The position numbers were made by a program, and so were the translations under genes. This document shows, one piece after another, positions 1 to 7,433 of a stretch of 12,941 bases of DNA. Positions within the stretch are counted from its first letter, which is position 1. Every line of letters starts with the position of its first letter. Below the pieces are notes generated by a model that was not told where the DNA came from, made no database searches, and saw nothing but the letters and a program-made list of their open reading frames with translations. Source of the stretch: an uncultured Chitinophagaceae bacterium (lineage in GTDB: Bacteria; Bacteroidota; Bacteroidia; Chitinophagales; Chitinophagaceae); assembly GCA_946885335.1 (NCBI GenBank), contig CAMPGG010000070.1, positions 1 to 12,941 on the forward strand, given 5' to 3'.

Positions 1-51
1 CTTGTACGTACACACGAAAAGATAATACAAAAAGAAGAAGTTGTTGCATAA
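1..51 (+). CDS. Possible C-terminal tail of a plus-strand gene (5' partial)
   Basis: Reading frame 1 is open from the first base and ends at a TAA at 49-51, giving a short charged tail that ends in Glu-Glu-Val-Val-Ala. The second frame hits a stop within eight codons. The third stays open to 59 but reads as a Cys/Arg-rich peptide that looks less natural. A strong hairpin downstream at 119-145 would suit the end of a plus-strand transcript. With only 16 codons visible, no function can be given, and chance openness cannot be excluded. Confidence 0.3.
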   Translation, partial: LVRTHEKIIQKEEVVA

Positions 52-118
52 TGGATTAAAGGGTTTTAATTGTGTATTAAGATTATTAGTGTCAGCCATT
101 CACGATGTATAAAATAAA

Positions 119-145
119 AAAGCTGCCGGAAAACCCGGCAGCTTT
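119..145. terminator. Rho-independent terminator, probably shared by convergent genes
   Basis: A perfect 11-bp stem (119-129 paired with 135-145, core GCTGCCGG/CCGGCAGC) closes a 5-nt loop. Read on the minus strand, the stem is followed by a T-rich run (TTTTTATTTT when the A-rich 111-120 stretch is included), which is a classical intrinsic terminator 26 bp past the stop of the 108-residue gene. Read on the plus strand it is followed by TTTATATATTG and a later T5 run, so it may also stop the possible plus-strand gene ending at 51. Confidence 0.85.
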
Positions 146-171
146 ATATATTGTTTTTACTGGAGATTATT

Positions 172-498
172 TTAATTCATATGGAGTGATGAATAGAAAC
201 GGTACGGATCGATGGATTCAAAACGGTCAATTGATCCAGGTGCATCACCCATTTCCAGGCCAATAAAAGAATCTTCTTCCCTTACTTCCCAAACAAACAT
301 GTTACGGGTATCTTCATGTTTATTAAATGCTTCCGGAAGCAGCTCGGGCATCAACCCATTCCAGCAAGCTTCTTTTAACTGTTCACGTTCATTAAATTGT
401 TTACCGGTTTCTTCACCATTTTTTTCGCTGTATTGTTTGGAAGAAAAGTGAGTTCCGGTGAAGAGCAAGATTTCTTTATATGTAGAATTTTTGTTCAT
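172..498 (-). CDS. Hypothetical protein, 108 aa
   Basis: The family is not recognised. The gene starts at an ATG (498-496), ends at TAA, and is followed closely by a strong terminator, which supports it being real. The product is soluble-looking, with no signal peptide, membrane segment or cysteine cluster. It is acidic and rich in aromatics, with a polar Lys/Glu-rich middle (about residues 20-45), a Trp-Glu-Val-Arg-Glu-Glu stretch near residue 70 and a Phe/Tyr-rich C-terminus. It lies 84 bp downstream of nagA on the same strand. It could be the last gene of that operon by read-through or have its own promoter in 499-582, where no convincing promoter was found. The context gives no clear function. 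Confidence 0.65.
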   Translation of the reverse strand: MNKNSTYKEILLFTGTHFSSKQYSEKNGEETGKQFNEREQLKEACWNGLMPELLPEAFNKHEDTRNMFVWEVREEDSFIGLEMGDAPGSIDRFESIDPYRFYSSLHMN

Positions 499-582
499 GA
501 TATAATTTGTTTTCTTACTTATTAGATGCAGTTTAGGCTGTTAGGTAACAACTTAAATGGCAAATAATCTGTTAAAGGTTGT

Positions 583-1698
583 TTAGGAAACCTTTTTTTG
601 ATTGTTTCCCTGGAGATAAACATCCAGTAATGTTAATTTATTGTCTAATACAATAAAGTCGGCCCTTCTGCCGGGGGAGAGTATACCACGTTCTGAATCA
701 TTCAATAAACGGGCAGGGTAGGCTGTTGCCATACGAAATGCTTCTGCCTGGGGTATTTCCGCATATTGAATACAGTTATTAACCGCCTGTAACATAGTTA
801 GTTGTGATCCTGATAGTGTTCCATCAGGCAGGGTATACCTGTCTTTTTGTTTTACATGAACATAGGCGCCTGAAAGGACTTCTTCTACAGCATCCGTGAT
901 CAGGAATAACCTGTCCTGCATTATTCTTTTGCTGATTTTAAGCGTTTCAAAATCAACATGAATGCCATCTGCAATGATGCTTGCCATTGCATGATCCGAT
1001 AAAAAAGTTGCACCTGGTAAACCGGTATCACGGTGATGCATAGGTGACATTGCATTGAACAGGTGAGTTGCTGTTTGTACCCCGGCTTCATAACCATGCA
1101 CGGCTTCATCAAATGTGGCATTGCTATGTCCCGCAGAAACAATGATGTTGTGTTTACGCAATAACCGGATGATTTCATGCCCTGTTATTTCCGGGGCCAG
1201 CGTTACCATTTTTAAAACATCACCGGCTTCATCAATTAATTCCTGTACATCCCTTAACGTTGGCTTTTTGATAAATTTTTCAATGTGAGCTCCTTTTTTT
1301 ATGGGATTTAGCCATGGCCCTTCAAAATGAATTCCCAGTAGGGCAGGATGAGGATTTTCTTTAACAACCTGGATAGCCTGGCTGAAAATTTCTTTTGAAT
1401 TGGTTGCCAACGTGATCATAAATCCTGTTGTGCCTGAATTAATAATTGCCTCAGTCAATGCATGCAACGCCTCTGCAGAAGGTTTGTTAGAAAACAGGTA
1501 ACCGCCTCCTCCATAAATTTGAAGATCAATTAAACCCGGCGCAATGATTAAATCTTTGCAATTAATAATTTGTGCACCGGGTGGAATGGAACCAGGTGGA
1601 ACAAAATCCAGGATCTTATCATTTTTTATCAACAATGAAAGATCATTCAATTCTTCTTCTCCTGTAAATATTCTTGCATTTGTAAATGCAGTTAACAT
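583..1698 (-). CDS. nagA: N-acetylglucosamine-6-phosphate deacetylase
   Basis: Cytoplasmic amidohydrolase-superfamily enzyme that removes acetate from GlcNAc-6-phosphate to give glucosamine-6-phosphate. At 371 residues it is close to the usual ~380. Visible family marks are the Pro-Gly-Leu-Ile-Asp-Leu-Gln strand (54-60) followed by a Gly-rich turn, the metal-ligand Glu126 in HFEGPW, Gly-Ala-His (136-138), TLAPE (166-170), His191 in SAGHS, His212 in THLFNAM, Asp-Gly-Ile-His (244-247), and the catalytic Asp269 in LITDA. The N-terminal His-x-His of other amidohydrolases is absent, as is normal for NagA. It starts at an ATG 52 bp after the SIS gene stop and looks like the final catabolic gene of the operon. 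Its presence is the strongest evidence that the operon handles N-acetylated amino sugar. Confidence 0.95.
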   Translation of the reverse strand: MLTAFTNARIFTGEEELNDLSLLIKNDKILDFVPPGSIPPGAQIINCKDLIIAPGLIDLQIYGGGGYLFSNKPSAEALHALTEAIINSGTTGFMITLATNSKEIFSQAIQVVKENPHPALLGIHFEGPWLNPIKKGAHIEKFIKKPTLRDVQELIDEAGDVLKMVTLAPEITGHEIIRLLRKHNIIVSAGHSNATFDEAVHGYEAGVQTATHLFNAMSPMHHRDTGLPGATFLSDHAMASIIADGIHVDFETLKISKRIMQDRLFLITDAVEEVLSGAYVHVKQKDRYTLPDGTLSGSQLTMLQAVNNCIQYAEIPQAEAFRMATAYPARLLNDSERGILSPGRRADFIVLDNKLTLLDVYLQGNNQKKVS

Positions 1699-1750
1699 AC
1701 TTCAGTTTTTAAAATAGTAAACGATAATACTGGTAATTCAACAATAATAA

Positions 1751-2512
1751 TTAAACACCGGCAATTCTTTCTTTATAAGTTGCCAATGCTTCTTCCAGTC
1801 TTTCCTTGGCGCCTGTATCGCCGGGTACATTATGAGATGGGTGTATATGCAGTTTAAATCCTTTATCAACTAAAATTTCAGCAACGGTCATAACGGTCAT
1901 CCATACACAGGTAATAAATGCCATTGTGGATACCGGACCTAATTTATCCTGGTGATTTTTAACAGGCACACTTGCATCTTCAATGGGTGCGCAGGAATCA
2001 ACAACGATATCCGCAATATCAAAAATGGTTTTGCCACTCGAATGCCTCGTTTGCTTTCCTTTAGCAGCTGCAGCAGAGCCGAAAGCAATCACTTTCATGC
2101 CTTTCTTTTTAGCTTCCAGTGCAACATCAATATTTACATTGTTGATGCCTGAATGTGAAAAAACCCACATGGTATCTCTTGGGTCGAAATTGTATCCTTT
2201 CATGATCTCCACACCATAACCTTCCACTCTTTCAAGAAATACAAATTGATGTACACCCATTTCACCGGTTATGCGTGTAAAAAAGGTAAGTGGTAATTCC
2301 ACCATGGGATGAAAACCAACAAAACCACCAATACGAGGATACATTTCTTCAATGGGTATTGTGGCATGCCCGCAGCCGAAAGTATGCACCCAACGCCCGG
2401 CTTCTATACTTTCCGCCATAACTTCTGCTGCCTGGCGTATATTATCCATTTGCGTATCTTCTATTTGTGTCATTACATTCCGGGCATTATTCAGCCATTG
2501 CTTTGCTAACAT
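1751..2512 (-). CDS. SIS-domain sugar-phosphate protein, UPF0309-like
   Basis: Predicted cytoplasmic protein of 253 residues with a single SIS (sugar isomerase) fold, the fold that binds phosphosugars. Visible marks are the phosphosugar-loop-like HTFGCGHA (43-50), EEMYPRIGG (55-63), the second Ser-rich loop FSHSG (118-122), an AFGSAAAAKG stretch (143-152), and a C-terminal HNVPG segment. The layout resembles UPF0309/SIS_2-type proteins, which are often found in sugar-uptake clusters. It is not the two-domain NagB-II deaminase and has no resemblance to classical NagB. The exact reaction is unknown. Since the operon has nagA but no nagB, it could act on glucosamine-6-phosphate (isomerisation/deamination) or on another sugar phosphate; this is inference. 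Its ATG lies inside the end of the MFS gene (26-bp overlap), so translation is probably coupled. The first ATG is preferred because it supplies the full N-terminal helix of the family. Confidence 0.85.
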   Translation of the reverse strand: MLAKQWLNNARNVMTQIEDTQMDNIRQAAEVMAESIEAGRWVHTFGCGHATIPIEEMYPRIGGFVGFHPMVELPLTFFTRITGEMGVHQFVFLERVEGYGVEIMKGYNFDPRDTMWVFSHSGINNVNIDVALEAKKKGMKVIAFGSAAAAKGKQTRHSSGKTIFDIADIVVDSCAPIEDASVPVKNHQDKLGPVSTMAFITCVWMTVMTVAEILVDKGFKLHIHPSHNVPGDTGAKERLEEALATYKERIAGV

Positions 2513-3677
2513 GTTTTTTAATTTTTATGGTTTTATTATTTATTATTTTGAAAATGAAATAACACAGGATTGTCATAACCATGATCATTGTAAAACTAAC
2601 TGTTGTAAGATGGCTTACGCCATAAGCATGTACCACCAGTCCCATAATGTAATTGATAAGCATATTGCCGACCAGGGCTATAGTAAATACAAAACTGAAT
2701 GCAGTGCCTGATAATTCTTTGAATCTTTCTCCTACAAAACCCAGCATAATTGGAAAACCGCCAGCGAGACCAGCTCCTGATAGTACAAGGCCGCTGATTA
2801 TTATGGTAGATCCGGTTCCAAACTGCATCAGGATGATTCCTAAAAATAACAAACCTAAACAGCTCCACATTAAATTGATATTGGACACCTGCCTGAAAAC
2901 TGTTCCGATAAGCAACCGCATGCCGATCATTCCAACTATGTGTAGTGATAGAGCATACAATGCAAAACTTTCTGTAAAATCTGAGCGCTGCGTTAAATAA
3001 GTAGTTGTCCAATTATTTATAATCGCTTCAAGGCTGCTTTGACAAAAAAGGAAAAATGCAACCAATACTAAGAATGGCGTTAATAGCATATTCCATTTTC
3101 TTCCTGTACCGCCTGCTTGTTGTTTAGCGGGAGGAAACCTGGTTAAAACATATAATGCGCAAATGGCAAGCGTTAACCAGCCTACCAAGGCAATTACCTG
3201 GAAGGGTAGAAGCTTTCCCGCCAAAGCACCTAATAATAAGGGCATACCCAAAGCACCAATGCCAAAGAATACACCGAGTATGCTTAAGTTGGCACCCTTA
3301 TTTTTTTCACTGATATCAGCGACAACAGCATTGGTTGCCCCATTGATAACACCGCCGCCAACGCCAACCAAATAAATACTAAGCTTCAGCAAACCTAACG
3401 CAGATGTGTAAGCTATTCCCTGGAAACCGGCAAACATGGCGACGCATGCAAGTGCAAGCAGTATTTTATATCCGTATCGATCGCAAATGGGACCAAAAAA
3501 GACAGAACCTGTAAGTATGCCAATGGGTAAGATGGAAAATAATGTTCCCGATGCTATGGCATCCAGGTTAAATTTTTGTTGCAGGTTGATTGCAATTGAA
3601 CCCAATGTAATTAAACTGATACCGAATATTAACATACCCAGGCAGGCTGAAATAAAAACCAGGTTTTTTTTATACAT
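2487..3677 (-). CDS. MFS transporter, probable (amino)sugar permease
   Basis: Inner-membrane major facilitator protein, about 396 residues with roughly 12 hydrophobic segments, beginning immediately after a short Met-Tyr-Lys-Lys-Asn N-terminus. The cytoplasmic loop 2-3 motif is visible as Gly-Pro-Ile-Cys-Asp-Arg-Tyr-Gly (about 62-69), and a Gly-rich stretch, GVGGGVINGATNA, falls in the fourth to fifth segments. The frame is open further upstream to 3761, but that extension is polar and lies within the kinase gene. The ATG at 3677 puts the first membrane segment at the N-terminus and is preceded by an AAAAGGA ribosome-binding-like stretch 6-7 nt upstream. Start and upstream stop overlap as ATGTATAA, suggesting coupled translation. 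Substrate is inferred from neighbours (kinase, nagA, GH9): free GlcNAc, GlcN or a small oligosaccharide. It is not clearly NagP or FucP by motif. Confidence 0.9.
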   Translation of the reverse strand: MYKKNLVFISACLGMLIFGISLITLGSIAINLQQKFNLDAIASGTLFSILPIGILTGSVFFGPICDRYGYKILLALACVAMFAGFQGIAYTSALGLLKLSIYLVGVGGGVINGATNAVVADISEKNKGANLSILGVFFGIGALGMPLLLGALAGKLLPFQVIALVGWLTLAICALYVLTRFPPAKQQAGGTGRKWNMLLTPFLVLVAFFLFCQSSLEAIINNWTTTYLTQRSDFTESFALYALSLHIVGMIGMRLLIGTVFRQVSNINLMWSCLGLLFLGIILMQFGTGSTIIISGLVLSGAGLAGGFPIMLGFVGERFKELSGTAFSFVFTIALVGNMLINYIMGLVVHAYGVSHLTTVSFTMIMVMTILCYFIFKIINNKTIKIKKHVSKAMAE

Positions 3678-4638
3678 ACAAATCCTTTTGCCTGATGTGG
3701 TGTAATGCCTGCCATGCTGCACCATACAATCCCGCATGATTGCCCAAAGCAGTCGCTTCAATTGAAACCTGTTGCATACTTATTGGCTGGGCCCATTTCC
3801 TGGCTTCCTGTTCAATAGCCGGGATAAATTGAATGGCCGGCCCAAAAATGCCCCCGCCAAAAATTATTTTTTCAGGATTAAAAATGCTGATAAGATTTGC
3901 TGTAGCCATTCCCCATAATTCAATACAATGATTAAAAACTTCAATAGCTATTTCATCCTTATTTGCATATGCGCTAAAGAGATCATGTGCCGTTATTTGT
4001 GAAGCGGGTATATTTTTTAAAACGCCTGCATATGCTGTTTTCTTTTCAAGAATTTTTTTGGCAGATGATACAATGCCTGTACCCGAAGCCATACTTTCAA
4101 AACATCCGGAAGAATGGTCATCTGTTATAAAATGCCTTTCCAGCACCATCCATCCAATGGCACCTGCCACATTATTCGCTCCATTCAAAACTTTACCCTC
4201 TGCAAGTATTCCTGCCCCGATCCCGGTTCCCACTGCTATATAAATGGCATTGTTGCAATACTGGGCATTGCCTTTCCAATGTTCACCGGCAATATAACAG
4301 TTACGGTCACCCGATATAATTACTGGTAAATTTTCTGTATTGTTCCGGATTTCCTGCAGTAAAGGATAATCTTCCCAACCGGGAATATTAGGCGCCCACA
4401 CTGTGCCGGTTTGTTCACGACTTATCCCTGGAACAGATATACCTATAGCTTGAACCGGATCAGCGTTTTTTTTACTTACTTCAATAAATTTTTTTGTTTG
4501 ATTAGCGATTAATTCTCCCACGGCATTTCCTGTCCTTGATCCTAAAAGCACTGTTTCTTCAGAAAGCATATCGCCCAAATCGGTAAATACTGCAGCAGCC
4601 AGTTTTGTTCCACCCAGATCAATAGCTAATATTGACAT
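3670..4638 (-). CDS. ROK-family sugar kinase, atypical
   Basis: Cytoplasmic ATP-dependent kinase of 322 residues, expected to phosphorylate the imported hexose or amino sugar at C6. The phosphate-binding loop is DLGGTK (7-12), a GISVPG motif is at 66-71, the presumed catalytic Asp111 sits in GDRN, and VGTGIGAG (136-143) forms the second ATP-binding turn. Two usual ROK features are altered. The Gly-Glu-Ile-Gly-His motif reads Gly-Ala-Ile-Gly-Trp (159-163), and the zinc-binding Cys-x-Cys-Gly-x-x-Gly-Cys motif is reduced to one Cys (179) in SSGCFES. It has no N-terminal helix-turn-helix, so it is an enzyme-type rather than regulator-type ROK protein. It starts 35 bp after the GH9 stop behind an A-rich leader. 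A GlcNAc or GlcN kinase role is inferred from nagA; glucose kinase is an alternative. Confidence 0.88.
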   Translation of the reverse strand: MSILAIDLGGTKLAAAVFTDLGDMLSEETVLLGSRTGNAVGELIANQTKKFIEVSKKNADPVQAIGISVPGISREQTGTVWAPNIPGWEDYPLLQEIRNNTENLPVIISGDRNCYIAGEHWKGNAQYCNNAIYIAVGTGIGAGILAEGKVLNGANNVAGAIGWMVLERHFITDDHSSGCFESMASGTGIVSSAKKILEKKTAYAGVLKNIPASQITAHDLFSAYANKDEIAIEVFNHCIELWGMATANLISIFNPEKIIFGGGIFGPAIQFIPAIEQEARKWAQPISMQQVSIEATALGNHAGLYGAAWQALHHIRQKDLYV

Positions 4639-4673
4639 TTGTTTTAATTATAAGAAAGAAGTTAAACTGAATT

Positions 4674-6548
4674 CTACTTTTTATTCTTCTGCACTGATAA
4701 TTTTTTTGATTCTGCCTCTTTTGTCGCAAGCAGGTAAATAAGCGATGCAGTTCCATCCATTGTTGGTTCATTGGTTGAATAGTCGCCATAATCATCATGG
4801 TAAACTACCAGGTCACTTTGAAATTCCGCATATTCATCGGGGTTATACAACCTTATGCCGATTAGGTTATTGTAAATGGAACCATAAACAGGTCCATCCA
4901 CTAAACCGCCATCGATAGGATAATTTTTCAAATGAGTGAAAGCAGAGTGGGGATCTACAGGGGTATCTCCCCAGGCTGGCAAACCATAAACCATGGATGT
5001 GCCCCAGGGATTACATCCAAATAACCAGTCGATATTTGCCTGTTCCAACTCTTCAAATTGATCATCATTGGTGAACTGTTTATACCAGTTTGCCTGGATG
5101 GCAAATGAAGTGGTGAGGTTGTTACTGCACCAGATATAGGGAATGCCACGATAAAATGCATTGGATTTAGCTATTTCCCAAACTGCTTCAATTCCTTTTT
5201 TATAATAAGACAATACCTTTTTTTGTTGATCACCTTCAGCCTGTTTCAGTAATTCATAATGACCAACATTAATAAACGGGTACCATTGGTAATGTTTTGC
5301 AGTATCATCTCCAAGCCAGGGAGTAAGCGGTTCTTTTTGCGCATATTCAAATGCGTTATTTAAAATATTTTCTTTTGTGAGATCAGCAACAGGGAGTTTG
5401 TTTTGTTTAGTCCAGGTTTTCCATTTTTTTGTCCCTAAATTCTGCAACAAGGCCGCCCGGGCAGCTTCCGCAAGTTCCATATCATCAACCCAATTGTCTT
5501 CTGCATATATATAGGGAGATTTTACCGAGGCTGTCTGGGTAACGCCCGGCTTTCGTAAAGAAAATGCATAAGCGGTAGATGATTTTGCAAAAAGCATTTT
5601 GCTGAAATCTTTATCCATTTTTTTATACAACTGTGAACCCAGGGAAAATGCACTGGAAAATTTGGCCGCGGTTGAAGAAGTCCCCGTGGTATTATTCATA
5701 AATTTTCCCCGCTGCTGCGGTTCACCACTTACAAAGTATACCGGTCTTTGGTATCCACGGCCATATTGTGAATCTAAACGGGGTATCCTCATAGAAATAT
5801 GATCGCGGTCATCAGCAATCTGGTTAAACATCCAATCCGCTTTCGGATGCATCCTTATTAACCATTCAAGTCCCCAGCGGGCTTCATCCATAACATCTGC
5901 AATTCCGTTACTGCCATCTGTTCCTGCCGCATTTTTTTCATCAGAAAATACATCGGGATAATCTCTGTATGCCATTAGCAAATGATAAGTGGCATTTGCC
6001 GAAGTGGTAACATATTGAAGGTAATCGCTTGCATCATGCCAGCCACCTACAACATTAATATAAGTACTGTCCTTCATGGGACCATAAAGCGTATATCCAT
6101 CCTCGGTATGACAACTATCCTGTAAATAAGGATTGTATCCGCATCGCTGCTGGCGCATGTATCGAAGGCAAAAATCCGCAGTGCCTTTGTATACTTGTTC
6201 GCCAATTTCAAATTCGGGTGATCTTGTGCCAGCTGCCTGTAAATAATACTTTCCGGGTTTTGTAAAACCGGAAAAATTTAGCCTGTATGATTGCTGAAAA
6301 GGACCATAGGAACCAAACGCTTTCCCTGCATTGGAACTGTAAACTATTTCTTTGGAGTCTGCATTTATTAATTCAAAATTTTGGATGCTCATGTTTTCCT
6401 TGCTGCACCATACTGCTACTTTGATCCCTGCCGGTGTATATCCCAATTGATTTATCCTGATCCAGGCTTTTTGATTTGTTTGTGCATGGGTGGGATTGAT
6501 GACATTCAATAAATATATGCAGGATAAAAACTTGAGTAAATAATACAT
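4674..6548 (-). CDS. Exported glycoside hydrolase family 9 enzyme
   Basis: Secreted or periplasmic inverting glycosidase, 624 residues from the ATG at 6548. A TTG two codons upstream is less likely. Residues 1-22 form a signal peptide with a cleavage site after Thr-His-Ala; no lipobox is suitably placed. Next comes an Ig-like CelD_N domain (about 25-118) and then an (alpha/alpha)6 GH9 catalytic domain. The catalytic Asp pair is in GGWHDASDY (Asp172 and Asp175), and the general acid is Glu594 in TNEPT, within a segment matching the second GH9 signature at nearly every position. The first signature is altered: Pro-His-Ser-Ala-Phe stands where Pro-His-x-Arg is usual. GH9 contains cellulases and also exo-beta-glucosaminidases known from Vibrionaceae. 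Being first in an operon with nagA suggests a chito-oligosaccharide or glucosaminide substrate; cellodextrin is the alternative. Confidence 0.92.
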   Translation of the reverse strand: MYYLLKFLSCIYLLNVINPTHAQTNQKAWIRINQLGYTPAGIKVAVWCSKENMSIQNFELINADSKEIVYSSNAGKAFGSYGPFQQSYRLNFSGFTKPGKYYLQAAGTRSPEFEIGEQVYKGTADFCLRYMRQQRCGYNPYLQDSCHTEDGYTLYGPMKDSTYINVVGGWHDASDYLQYVTTSANATYHLLMAYRDYPDVFSDEKNAAGTDGSNGIADVMDEARWGLEWLIRMHPKADWMFNQIADDRDHISMRIPRLDSQYGRGYQRPVYFVSGEPQQRGKFMNNTTGTSSTAAKFSSAFSLGSQLYKKMDKDFSKMLFAKSSTAYAFSLRKPGVTQTASVKSPYIYAEDNWVDDMELAEAARAALLQNLGTKKWKTWTKQNKLPVADLTKENILNNAFEYAQKEPLTPWLGDDTAKHYQWYPFINVGHYELLKQAEGDQQKKVLSYYKKGIEAVWEIAKSNAFYRGIPYIWCSNNLTTSFAIQANWYKQFTNDDQFEELEQANIDWLFGCNPWGTSMVYGLPAWGDTPVDPHSAFTHLKNYPIDGGLVDGPVYGSIYNNLIGIRLYNPDEYAEFQSDLVVYHDDYGDYSTNEPTMDGTASLIYLLATKEAESKKLSVQKNKK

Positions 6549-6677
6549 AAGCAATCGATGTTAGAGGGATGCGTTATTTTGCTTTATTTTCTGATTCAAG
6601 GTATTATTAAAGCATGAAAACGCAAAATAAAAATAGATTGCATTATCTTTCATTGAATATTCATTAAGCAGGGAAAA
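6549..6677. promoter_or_regulatory. Divergent promoter/operator region between GH9 operon and DeoR gene
   Basis: All 129 bp are non-coding and must hold both divergent promoters. An exact 9-bp inverted repeat, TTATTTTGC at 6574-6582 and GCAAAATAA at 6622-6630, has arm centres 48 bp apart, and similarity extends to a TTTTC/GAAAA element inside each arm. Each arm contains TATTTTG reading towards the gene it faces, similar but not identical to the Bacteroidetes -7 element TAnnTTTG, so the arms may be core promoters, operators or both. No matching -33 TTG was found. Assignment to DeoR control is inference from the divergent layout. Confidence 0.5.
6654..6663. promoter_or_regulatory. 10-bp palindrome before the DeoR start (possible operator)
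   Basis: TGAATATTCA is a perfect palindrome ending 14 nt before the ATG of the DeoR-family gene. A site here could allow autoregulation by blocking its own transcript. The sequence is AT-rich and short, so it may be chance. Confidence 0.25.
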
Positions 6678-7421
6678 ATGTTGCAACAAGAAAGACAACA
6701 GGTAATTCTAAACCAGGTAAGTCAGCATAAAAAAGTAACTACAACAGAACTTTGCAGCTTATTAAAAGTGTCTTTGGATACAGTCAGGAGAGATCTTCAT
6801 CAACTGGAATTAAACGGTCATATTATTAAAGTACATGGTGGTGCTATTTCAAAAACATTCCATGTTCCTTATCAGCAACCAAAAGTGTATGCAAAGAATG
6901 AAAAAAAGATCATTGCCCGGAAAGCGTTGGAACTGATTAATGATGGGATGATAATGATTTGGGGTGGTGGAACAATTATCCTGGAACTAGCCAGGATTAT
7001 TCCAAAAGATTTAAAAGGAACAATTTTTACCGTAAGTCCATTGGTAGCACTGGAAGTTGCACAGCGTTCAAAGATAAACGTTATACTCCTGGGCGGAAGG
7101 GTGACACCAGGTTCATATATATGTACAGGCAGCCCGGTTATCAGCCAGCTGAATGAAATAAAAGCAGATTTAAGTTTGATCAGTGCAAACGGAATTTCTG
7201 TAAAATATGGCATTACCGAAGACGACTGGGAAGTTGCGCAGGTTAAAAAGAGCATACTGAAAGTTGCGGATAAAAAAATCATCCTGTCTATTGCGGAGAA
7301 TATGGATAAAAGACTTCAAATGAAATTAACATCCGTTGAGGATGCAGATTTCCTTATTACGGAGTTGGAAGCAAAAGACCGGAAACTGGCAGCCTACCGG
7401 AAGTTGATCAAATTGCGGTAA
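6678..7421 (+). CDS. DeoR-family transcriptional regulator of the amino-sugar operon
   Basis: Cytoplasmic DNA-binding protein of 247 residues, the usual DeoR length. Residues 6-57 form the N-terminal winged helix-turn-helix, with recognition helix VSLDTVRRDL (31-40) and the family's VHGGA turn (52-56). Residues about 75-235 form the phosphosugar-sensing DeoR C-terminal domain, with WGGGT (95-99) where many members have Asp-x-Gly-Thr-Thr, VILLGG (135-140), and GITEDDWEVAQVKKS (168-182), a stretch typical of Bacteroidota members. The ATG has an AGGGA motif 4 nt upstream. It is transcribed away from the GH9-nagA operon, a common layout for a local repressor released by a sugar phosphate. The likely effector is GlcNAc-6-P, GlcN-6-P or a related phosphosugar (inference). 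Confidence 0.92.
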   Translation: MLQQERQQVILNQVSQHKKVTTTELCSLLKVSLDTVRRDLHQLELNGHIIKVHGGAISKTFHVPYQQPKVYAKNEKKIIARKALELINDGMIMIWGGGTIILELARIIPKDLKGTIFTVSPLVALEVAQRSKINVILLGGRVTPGSYICTGSPVISQLNEIKADLSLISANGISVKYGITEDDWEVAQVKKSILKVADKKIILSIAENMDKRLQMKLTSVEDADFLITELEAKDRKLAAYRKLIKLR

Positions 7422-7433
7422 ATAAATAATAAT

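Noticed and set aside
574..600. Hairpin AAAGGTT/AACCTTT followed by a T run, terminator-like on the plus strand
   Set aside because: No gene reads into it on the plus strand, it overlaps the nagA stop, and on the minus strand no T tract follows. The T run is the complement of Lys codons at the end of nagA.
583..1698. Loss of the His-x-His metal motif in NagA as an oddity
   Set aside because: NagA enzymes, including that of E. coli, normally lack it, and the other metal and catalytic residues are intact.
3678..3761. N-terminal extension of the MFS protein
   Set aside because: It is polar, lies within the kinase coding sequence, and is better explained by the ATG at 3677, which has a ribosome-binding-like AAAAGGA and starts directly at the first membrane segment.
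6549..6554. TTG start two codons upstream for the GH9 protein
   Set aside because: The ATG at 6548 gives a normal signal peptide, and there is no ribosome-binding site favouring TTG.
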